The position numbers and the translations under genes are program-made. From positions 1 to 64,000 of the forward strand of contig JBBQSA010000016.1 of NCBI GenBank assembly GCA_038214295.1: a stretch of DNA of 64,000 nucleotides, written 5' to 3'. This stretch comes from SHZI01 sp038214295 (GTDB lineage: Bacteria; Pseudomonadota; Gammaproteobacteria; Steroidobacterales; GCA-2729495). This document shows, in pieces, positions 17,971 to 25,245 of this stretch. Within the stretch, counting starts at the first letter, position 1, and every line of letters begins with the position of its first letter. Below the pieces are notes generated by a model. The model did no database searches. It saw only the letters and a program-made list of their open reading frames with translations, and was not told the DNA's origin.

Positions 17971-20574
17971 TTACTGATAAACCCTGATCCAGTCAACCAG
18001 CATCGTGCGGGGCCAACCCGTTGCATCAGGGTTGGCGACTGGATTCCCGCCAATGGCGACGTTGAGAATAATGAAGAACTTCGCCAGGAATTCTTCCATC
18101 GTTGCGGGCTGGATGGACGTTGAGTAGTAGGTGACGCCATCGACTCTCCAGGTGATTCCGCTGGCGTTCCACTCTGCTTCGTAAACGTGAAACGCGTTGC
18201 CCAGTGATACGCCCAGGTTTGTCTTGCTGGTAATCGACCTATAGCCGGTGGGAAATGGTGAACACAGACCGCCAGCCAGGGATTCATCGCACCAGTGGAT
18301 CGTAAAGTGCGGTTCGCGGTTACTCGTACCACCGGAATCGAACATTTCCAGGATGTCGATCTCTCCTGTTTTTGGCCAGCCGACGGTGGGGAAATTTTCG
18401 CCCAGCATCCAGAATGCCGGCCAGGTACCCGTTCCGACCGGGACCTTGATCGACGCCTTGATTTGCCCGAACTTGAAGGTAAATCCCTGGCTAAGCTGTC
18501 CCGGAAGAGTCTTGATTCTGGCGGAAGTGATCGAGTTGTCGCGTTTGCCACATCCCGGGGGTGGTCCCGGAGAAACACATTGAGCAGTATTCAAGCGCGC
18601 AGAGATGCTCAGAAAACCATTGCCCGGATCGCTTGAATCCGGATAAACAATGCTCACATTGCTCGGGTCGTTGGTATACAGCTGCCACTCTTCATTGCCC
18701 CAGCCTGTACCGTTGGGGCCGTAGCCTGTCTCCAGTGTCCATCTGTTCGGATCGGGCGAGGTGCCCGCATTGAATTCGTCCTGCCATACCAGCGACAGAT
18801 TTGCTGGAGGTGCAGCCGACGCTCCGGTCAGGCTTGCGTCGTCCCAGCGAACGGTGCCAGAACCAGGGGCCGGGGGCGTCAGGACATGCAACAGCAGCAG
18901 CTTGGCGGACACGGCGCTCGGGGGGGCGGTTCCCGAAACGGTAATCTGGGTCCAGTCAGAAACGTCGGCGCCGTCCTGCACAGGCAGGTAGACATTTACG
19001 TTGTCGTCGGTGGGATCAACAAAGTTCTCGAAGGTCGCCAGCTGGTTGCCGGTGCCATTTGGCCCATCCCAGAAGGTCAGTTGCACGATCCCGAGGTTGT
19101 TGAGCTTGTCGCCCGTCCAGTTCATCGCCCACACGGAGGCGACATAGGGTGTGCCCGGTACCACTGCAACCGTCTGGAAGGCGCCACTGTCAACGCCGTA
19201 CTGCTTCAGGGACTGGGTGCCGGTCTCGTGGGAAACCGGTCCAAAGCCGGGGCCGGCGGTGTTGTTGGTGAAATTGCCGGCATTGAAGCATTGCCAGCCG
19301 GTCGAGCAGTAGACATCACCGGCCGATGCATTGGGCGACTCAAAACCGCCGTTGACCAGCAATTGTTCGGCCGGTGGCGGCGGTGGGGGCGCGGGCGCCG
19401 GTCCGGTCAGCGTCGCGTCGTCCCAGCGAACGGTGCCAGAACCAAGGGCCGGGGGCGTCAGGACGTGGATCAGCAACAACTTGGCCGACACGGTGCCCTG
19501 TGGGGCAGTTCCGGCAACGGTAATCTGGGTCCAGTCGGAAACGTCGGCGCCGTCCTCCACGGGCAAATAGATATTTACACTGTCATCGATGGGATCAACG
19601 AATTTCTCGAAGGTGCCCAGCACATTGCCGGTGCCATCCGGTCCATCCCAGAAGGTCAGTTGCACGATCCCAAGGTTATTGAGCTTGTCGCCGGTCCAGT
19701 TCATGGCCCACACGGAGGCCACATAGGGCGCACCCGGCACGGCCTCGACAGTCTGAAAGGCACCACTGTCAATGCCGTACTGTTTCAGGGACTGGGTGCC
19801 GGTCTCGTGGGAAACCGGTCCAAAGCCGGGGCCGGCAGTGTTGTTAGTGAAATTCCCGGAATTGAAGCATTGCCAACCCGTCGAGCAGTAGACATCGCTT
19901 GCCGATGCGTCGGGTAACTCGAAACCGCCATTGGTCAGCAGGTTTACGGTGCCGCCACCCGGGAACGCGGGAAAGCCTGGGAAGGGCCAGCTAAACGTAT
20001 TCGACCCCCCCAATGACTTGTAGGTCTCATAGAAGTTGGCGAGAGCAGCTGTCGAATCGATAACGGGATTGCTCGTTACCATGCCGATGACAGCGTCTAT
20101 TTCCGCATCACTGGCGGCTGTGAAATCCAGCGCAAGGCCTGCCGCCATCGTCCGGGTGTTGTTGCTGACGGTGATTCCATTCAGCGGGTTCCCGTCCGCA
20201 TCAACGCTTTGTAAAAAGCGCATCAGTCGTGTCGCAGCCGACGGCGCTGCTGCGGTTCCCGGGTCAGCGCTTCCGGTCAGTTCAACAGGTGTGATGATCG
20301 GCGCGCCTGGCACGGTGCCCAGGCTGATGCCACCGACAGAGAACGTAACCAATTCACCCGGGTAGTACTTGAATTCGCCATCGACAGTGGTAATCCCCGA
20401 CTGGGTTGCCGTCGAAAATTCAGCGCCCTCAACCGGTGAATCAACCAGGACGCCGACGAATGGCGTAGCGCGAACCGGGGTTTTCCCGCTGCCGGTGCCG
20501 CAAGCCGCCAGGACGAAGACCGGGAAGATGATGGCCAGGGCGCGTAGCAGGCGCATGGAATGAGTTGAGTGCAT
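17971..20574 (-). CDS. Multidomain GH16 laminarinase lipoprotein with two CBM-like repeats
   Basis: An 867-residue protein (ATG 20574; a GTG at 20577 is equally possible, with GGAGA upstream). It has lipobox LAAC (Cys25) and an N-terminal beta domain found in many secreted proteins (about 38-200). Two copies of a CBM4/9-like sandwich (about 212-391 and 406-584) are separated by a proline linker, and a GH16 domain (about 593-867) carries E738-I-D-I-L-E743. The two sandwiches are nearly identical. It should bind and cut laminarin-type glucan at the surface. It is the first gene of the operon, behind LacI-type operator A at 20701-20714. Confidence 0.92.
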   Translation of the reverse strand: MHSTHSMRLLRALAIIFPVFVLAACGTGSGKTPVRATPFVGVLVDSPVEGAEFSTATQSGITTVDGEFKYYPGELVTFSVGGISLGTVPGAPIITPVELTGSADPGTAAAPSAATRLMRFLQSVDADGNPLNGITVSNNTRTMAAGLALDFTAASDAEIDAVIGMVTSNPVIDSTAALANFYETYKSLGGSNTFSWPFPGFPAFPGGGTVNLLTNGGFELPDASASDVYCSTGWQCFNSGNFTNNTAGPGFGPVSHETGTQSLKQYGIDSGAFQTVEAVPGAPYVASVWAMNWTGDKLNNLGIVQLTFWDGPDGTGNVLGTFEKFVDPIDDSVNIYLPVEDGADVSDWTQITVAGTAPQGTVSAKLLLIHVLTPPALGSGTVRWDDATLTGPAPAPPPPPPAEQLLVNGGFESPNASAGDVYCSTGWQCFNAGNFTNNTAGPGFGPVSHETGTQSLKQYGVDSGAFQTVAVVPGTPYVASVWAMNWTGDKLNNLGIVQLTFWDGPNGTGNQLATFENFVDPTDDNVNVYLPVQDGADVSDWTQITVSGTAPPSAVSAKLLLLHVLTPPAPGSGTVRWDDASLTGASAAPPANLSLVWQDEFNAGTSPDPNRWTLETGYGPNGTGWGNEEWQLYTNDPSNVSIVYPDSSDPGNGFLSISARLNTAQCVSPGPPPGCGKRDNSITSARIKTLPGQLSQGFTFKFGQIKASIKVPVGTGTWPAFWMLGENFPTVGWPKTGEIDILEMFDSGGTSNREPHFTIHWCDESLAGGLCSPFPTGYRSITSKTNLGVSLGNAFHVYEAEWNASGITWRVDGVTYYSTSIQPATMEEFLAKFFIILNVAIGGNPVANPDATGWPRTMLVDWIRVYQ
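18823..19359 (-). repeat. CBM-like domain repeat, copy 2
   Basis: This segment encodes the second of two about 180-residue CBM-like domains of the GH16 gene. It matches the copy at 19402-19941 almost base for base over long stretches, for example around the GWQCFN, GTQSLKQYG and WAMNWTGDKLNNLGIVQLTFWDGP-encoding parts. Confidence 0.85.
19402..19941 (-). repeat. CBM-like domain repeat, copy 1
   Basis: This is the N-terminal partner of the tandem domain pair. Differences from copy 2 are scattered and often synonymous, which fits a fairly recent duplication or gene conversion between the copies. Confidence 0.85.
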
Positions 20575-20700
20575 CACTCGAGTCTCCGGGCTTGCTTGTT
20601 ATTAGGGGCGACTTTCTTGGTCTTGCAGTCCTGGCGTGTACGCCGCGCGGCGTGAGCCTGACTGCCTTTAAGCTTATTGAAACCAACAATAAGCAAGAAG

Positions 20701-20714
20701 TGACAGCGTTGTCA
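20701..20714. promoter_or_regulatory. Operator A: LacI-type palindrome with embedded -35 (GH16 operon)
   Basis: TGACAGCGTTGTCA on the plus strand, that is TGACAACGCTGTCA on the minus strand, with the central CG usual for LacI-family operators. On the minus strand it supplies TTGACA (20715-20710), followed 18 bases later by TATTGT, a fair sigma-70 promoter pointing at the GH16 operon, whose start is about 127 bases away. Repressor binding would cover the -35 element. The rest of the gap 20575-20798 holds no gene. Confidence 0.8.
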
Positions 20715-20798
20715 AACGTGCCAGCCATCGAGGCCGCCAGGGGTTGGAAGGCCGTTGGCAGCTAAAAAAAAGTTGTCTTTTTCCGGCTTCCCGTTGCT

Positions 20799-23700
20799 CT
20801 ACCCGCAAAGCAACTGGCGGCTGGTCAGGACCAGTTCGATCCTGCGGATGCTGCCGCTGCGTTGAAATATCTGCTGAGCGGTGTCGGCAGGCAGCGCCAG
20901 CCCCGGCAGTGCCAGGCGTTCTCCGCTGTCGCGCGTCACAGTGACGCCAGGTTTCGCGGACTCATCCAGGTGGTAGATGATCGGCACCTGACACCAGGTA
21001 AAGGCGAGCCCGGCCGTCGGCACTGTCAGCTCCTGCCACTGCCCGTCCACATCGAGGAAGCGGAAAACTGCAGGTTCGCCAATAAATTCGCGAGCACGCA
21101 GCAGCGCAGGCTCGAACCGCACCGCTCCGCCAGTCACGCGAATACCCAGCTCGGCCAGGCGGGTCAGCATCTCTTCCTTGACCACACCGGACATTCCTGG
21201 TTGCTGGGCACCCATGTGTCCGGGCGTGTGCGAATACGGGTCTGTTGGAAAGGCCCCAAATTCCGCCGGCGTCTTGTTGAACCCCATTCCCTCGCGGACG
21301 CGGTAGTACAAGTTGCCGATCCGCTTGCGGACGACCTCGTCCGCCCCTTGTTCGCATGCAACGAAGAAGTTCTCCTGAATTGCCAGCAGCAACTTGGCCA
21401 CCATGTGCCAGTAAATGCAGCCCAGCCCCTCGAACCCGAACATGCCACCGGACCGACCGGTGAAGCTTCTGGGATCGAATACCAGTTCATAGAGCTCCTG
21501 AACAGGCTTCCGGGCTGGCTCCAGCAATGCCCCGTAGACCACAGCAAGGCTGTCGAGCCGCGCGTGCAGGTCATGGATATTGGCCAGGTCGGCATTGAAG
21601 CGATAGGTGCCTGCGGCATCGCGCTCAATGATGCGAGTATCCTGTAGTTCCAGCATTCGTTGCAGCAGCCGTATCGCCTCAACAGGCGCAGCCGGTACGC
21701 AATTCTTCTCCAGGTAGCTTGGCAGCTTGCGATCGGGATACAGAAGAAATGAATTCTGATCCTTGCGAAAAATTTCACTGCGGAACAAGGCCTCCAGCAA
21801 CTCGACCGCTTGAGCCGGAGCGATGGCACCGGAAGTGAGCGCGGCGACCTGGCCTTCCAGCATTGGATACAGCGCATCAATCTCCGCCGCACCTGGTTTG
21901 AGTTCGAGTAGGTTGTAAGCGTGGTAAAGGCCGTCTTCGCGCTGGTTATTGCGAATGCTTTGATCAATAGCCGCCAGGGCATCGTCGAGCATGCCGGCAA
22001 TTGTTCCGAGGTCTTGCGATACGGTGCCGGAAAATGACTCCCGAGCGTAAACGGACTTGCGATATCGGCTTGCTGCCTGACCAAGCTTGAGCAGCGAGTT
22101 ATAGCGCTGGTGGGGGTCGAGCCGCCGATCCCCAAGGTATTTGCGAAGTTCCTTCAACGCGACCGCGGTCTCACCCAGCCACTGGCCAACTTCTGTCGAC
22201 AGGATCGCCGCGCCCTTCTGAGCCGCCAGCAGGTCCTGCAGGAAACGAACATAGCGGCGCAAGTAATAAAGCGTAACCATCGACAGGCCCTGACCGACCA
22301 GGGCGTTATTGGCATCGTTCCACTCGGGGCGCTGTGTGTTGAGCCAGATGCCACCATCCACGACAAGGTTGGCAAGCTTGGCCAGCAGCGCTACCAGCAG
22401 TTTCTCGAGCAGAGTGACCTGGTAAACCTGGCCATCCGCGTCCAGCAGCAACCGCCCGTCGGCTCCCACCTCGATGACACGCTCTCCGATGCGCCGCGCC
22501 AGGTCGTTGTCGTAATTCAGGGTCCGCTTCGCATCGACGAGTACCTGGTCGAACGGCTTGATCCGGTAGGGGACATTGGCGTAGCTGAACAGCCGCTGGT
22601 GCAACAGCTCACCGAGCCGTGCCGGGAAATATTGCTGTGACAGCTCCAGCAACTTCAGCAGATAGATGATCTGGTGATCGCCCCAGTAACCAATGTAGCT
22701 CCAGGGATCATCCGGGTCCTCGACCTCCCAGTCGATGCCCTCATTGCTGATCCTGTAGGGGTTGTAGCCGTCCACCGTCGACGCGTTGACGAACTTGGCA
22801 ATGACGTTTTCGATAAAGGCCGGGTAGCTGAGCAGCAATGCCTCCCAGTTCTGAAAAATGTCGCGCCAGTTCCCCTGGTAGTTCAGCAGACGGTTACCGC
22901 CCTCGTCTTTCAGCCGGATGATGAACTGATTCCACGGACGACTCGGATCTCCGTGGCGACGCCCGAACGTCAGGGGCAGAAACTCATGCGTAAGCCGAAG
23001 CAGTTGCGGATCACCAGTCTGCTCTATGAGTGACCGCAATTGCGCGTACCCCACCATGTCCGGCAGCGTCTCAAGAAGTGTGCGGTGGCGCCTGTGAACG
23101 CCTCGATTAAATAGCTCTATATGCCGAACGTAATTGCGTGACGGAATCATGTACTGATCGGCAAATATTCCACCGCGAAGAATATTGAACAGTACGTTGG
23201 CGAAGTGGTGTGCGGAGACGTTTTCCTCAGCGGTTTCCTGCAGTCCATCACCGGCGGCCACGATGCGAGCGAGCGCATCATAACCTGCCGCGACGGACCG
23301 ATTGATCGACTCGGCAGCAGCTTGCGGGTCGCCGAGCTGACGAATCAGATCGACGGCGTCGCTCTGGCTCTGCTCGACATTGGCTACGAACTGCCAGCCG
23401 CGGCAGGCTTTCGCAGGCAATGGCATCGAACTATTGACCAGGTATGCCCCGCGGAGCCCGCGCTTGCGGGTCTCCTGTACGAGGGGTTCGCCGTGGCGGA
23501 ACTCATCGAGTTGTTTGCTCGAAAGCAACACCTTGCGATTTTCCAGGCCGAGACAGAAAACGGTAGTGGACCTGAGCGACTCGCAAGGTTCAGGGCGATC
23601 GGAAATCGCCGAAAACAGTGTGAAGCAACCCAGTCCGGTCCGCTCGTCAAGCTCGCTCCACTTGTACGCGTCCACGAGGTAGCTCGAGTTTGTCTGGACA

Positions 23701-24281
23701 AAACGGGGCGTCCCGGCGGGCAGGATATTCTGCAGGCCATCGACCAGCTCGACTCGGCAGTCGGTCGTGCCCTGGTTCTCCAGTTCGGCGTGCCGGACGA
23801 AGCCGTAGACGTCACTCATCGCCCACGAGTAGCGGAACGTCAGCTGGAGATCGTGATTGATCTCCTCGAAAAGCAACTTGTTGTTGACCACGCTCTTGTA
23901 GAGATTTCGCGTTGTAGTAAAGAGCCCGTCCTGTGCCTTGTTGAACGGCTCCCAATGGCGGCGTTCGCCAGACTGTTCGACGCGGAGGAGTGTGGTGCTG
24001 CCAGTATGCGGGGTGCTGTCGTAAATCTTGTCCACGGTGACATAGGGAAAGAGCGCGGTGTCCGGCGACACGCGGCCGGCAGTCAGGCCACCATTGGATG
24101 CTACGAATATCCAGTGATCGCTGTCGGACACGAGGCTGATGAAGAAGGGTGGAATCGTGTCGACATTGCGAATGACGTAATAGCGCTCGCCATGCAAGTT
24201 TAGAAACGCACCGCTTATTTGCCCGGTAGCGGGCATGGATTGGCGTGGGACTGCCTGTACGGACTCAACGCGCTTATTCAC
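20799..24281 (-). CDS. Glucan phosphorylase-like protein, GH149-type (GH94-related)
   Basis: An 1160-residue cytoplasmic protein (GTG 24281, AGGA 8 bases upstream overlapping the previous stop). It has no signal peptide. The N-terminal half has the beta-sandwich features of GH94-like phosphorylases (AELENQGTTDCRVELVDGLQNILP, FVRHAELE). A large (alpha/alpha)6 barrel follows (NVLFNILRGGIFADQYMIPSRNY, WNQFIIRL, NYQGNWRDIFQNWEAL, SYIGYWGDHQIIYLLKLLE). Length and context fit GH149 beta-1,3-glucan phosphorylases, which release glucose-1-phosphate from beta-1,3-oligoglucosides; GH161 or another GH94 relative is the alternative. It is the last gene of the operon that starts with the MFS-GH17 fusion. 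Confidence 0.78.
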   Translation of the reverse strand: MNKRVESVQAVPRQSMPATGQISGAFLNLHGERYYVIRNVDTIPPFFISLVSDSDHWIFVASNGGLTAGRVSPDTALFPYVTVDKIYDSTPHTGSTTLLRVEQSGERRHWEPFNKAQDGLFTTTRNLYKSVVNNKLLFEEINHDLQLTFRYSWAMSDVYGFVRHAELENQGTTDCRVELVDGLQNILPAGTPRFVQTNSSYLVDAYKWSELDERTGLGCFTLFSAISDRPEPCESLRSTTVFCLGLENRKVLLSSKQLDEFRHGEPLVQETRKRGLRGAYLVNSSMPLPAKACRGWQFVANVEQSQSDAVDLIRQLGDPQAAAESINRSVAAGYDALARIVAAGDGLQETAEENVSAHHFANVLFNILRGGIFADQYMIPSRNYVRHIELFNRGVHRRHRTLLETLPDMVGYAQLRSLIEQTGDPQLLRLTHEFLPLTFGRRHGDPSRPWNQFIIRLKDEGGNRLLNYQGNWRDIFQNWEALLLSYPAFIENVIAKFVNASTVDGYNPYRISNEGIDWEVEDPDDPWSYIGYWGDHQIIYLLKLLELSQQYFPARLGELLHQRLFSYANVPYRIKPFDQVLVDAKRTLNYDNDLARRIGERVIEVGADGRLLLDADGQVYQVTLLEKLLVALLAKLANLVVDGGIWLNTQRPEWNDANNALVGQGLSMVTLYYLRRYVRFLQDLLAAQKGAAILSTEVGQWLGETAVALKELRKYLGDRRLDPHQRYNSLLKLGQAASRYRKSVYARESFSGTVSQDLGTIAGMLDDALAAIDQSIRNNQREDGLYHAYNLLELKPGAAEIDALYPMLEGQVAALTSGAIAPAQAVELLEALFRSEIFRKDQNSFLLYPDRKLPSYLEKNCVPAAPVEAIRLLQRMLELQDTRIIERDAAGTYRFNADLANIHDLHARLDSLAVVYGALLEPARKPVQELYELVFDPRSFTGRSGGMFGFEGLGCIYWHMVAKLLLAIQENFFVACEQGADEVVRKRIGNLYYRVREGMGFNKTPAEFGAFPTDPYSHTPGHMGAQQPGMSGVVKEEMLTRLAELGIRVTGGAVRFEPALLRAREFIGEPAVFRFLDVDGQWQELTVPTAGLAFTWCQVPIIYHLDESAKPGVTVTRDSGERLALPGLALPADTAQQIFQRSGSIRRIELVLTSRQLLCG

Positions 24282-24290
24282 GACAATATC

Positions 24291-25232
24291 CTAGTGAAAC
24301 CCCGGACCAGCGTACACTTCCTGGACGACCAGTTTGGGCATCCGGCCCACCGTGAAAAGTCCCCAGTGCTTTTCCGGTTCCAGCGGATCCTCTGAGCCCT
24401 TCCACGGTTCGTCGAAAGCCTCGAACACGAACGTCAGAATCCCGGCCTCGCGAATCCAGTCCAACAGGTTCCTGTGGTAGATGGCCTGCAATTCCTGAGA
24501 AGCGTTCCAGGGCTCGATTCCCCGCCCGTTCGACGATGTTGTCCAGCCGGCTTCAGTGATTACAACGGGCTTGTCGGGATAGTGGTTTGCAACCCGGTAG
24601 TAATTCTCTTTTGTATAGTCGAGCGCAGCCTCGATGGCCTGATACTCCCATACGGGATAGGTGTGCAGGGAAATGAAGTCAAGCTCGGCCGCGAGCGGCT
24701 CGAGCTTGCCGGTCCAGGGAACGTAGTTCTCGCAGAAAGTCACCGGCTGCCGGATAGCAGCCTTGATGCGACGTGCGTACCCAATGAGTTTGTCCACCGG
24801 TACCAAGTGATCCGTCCACTCGACCGTGGCTTCATTTCCTACAGATACAGAAAACACGTGCTCCGGATAGTGTGTGGCCAGCTGGATCAGCCGGTCGACC
24901 TCCTGGCTGTTGTCCCTCTGATTGGCACAGAGCGTTTCGTCACTGTACTGCGCTCCCCAGGGGCAGTTGTGATTGCTCAACTCGGCACGCATGTTGGCCC
25001 CGAGCATGATCTTGAAATCCATGCCCTCGGTGCGCAGCACATCGAGGACGGTTTCTGCATGCGGGCTGCAGTCATACAAGCGGAGGTACTGCCAGTGTTT
25101 TCTCAGGATGTGCAGGTCTTCCCTGACCTGGGCATAGCTTGGAAACGTGCCGTCTTGGGGGGACTGCCCCTCCCGATAGCCGGAATAACAAATGGCGTTG
25201 CCGAACGGAAAATGCATTGGGTTCTGGTTCAC
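24291..25232 (-). CDS. Cytoplasmic GH17 beta-1,3-glucanase or transglycosylase
   Basis: A 313-residue stand-alone GH17 domain. Acid/base Glu134 lies in VSVGNEA and nucleophile Glu227 in VVITEAGW; the early GxxY strand and late FVFEAFDEPWKGS/HWGLF block are typical of bacterial GH17. No signal peptide is present from either GTG 25232 or ATG 25217, so it acts in the cytoplasm. It would trim or rearrange imported beta-1,3-oligoglucosides before phosphorolysis. It lies 13 bases after the MFS-GH17 gene and 9 bases before the phosphorylase gene, so the three are co-transcribed. Confidence 0.88.
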   Translation of the reverse strand: MNQNPMHFPFGNAICYSGYREGQSPQDGTFPSYAQVREDLHILRKHWQYLRLYDCSPHAETVLDVLRTEGMDFKIMLGANMRAELSNHNCPWGAQYSDETLCANQRDNSQEVDRLIQLATHYPEHVFSVSVGNEATVEWTDHLVPVDKLIGYARRIKAAIRQPVTFCENYVPWTGKLEPLAAELDFISLHTYPVWEYQAIEAALDYTKENYYRVANHYPDKPVVITEAGWTTSSNGRGIEPWNASQELQAIYHRNLLDWIREAGILTFVFEAFDEPWKGSEDPLEPEKHWGLFTVGRMPKLVVQEVYAGPGFH

Positions 25233-25245
25233 TGATGACGCAGGG

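Noticed and set aside
20799..24281. Cyclic beta-glucan synthase (NdvB/ChvB-type) by its GH94-like features
   Set aside because: Those proteins are over 2500 residues with a GT84 domain and membrane helices; this one is 1160 residues, soluble and in a glucan-degrading operon.
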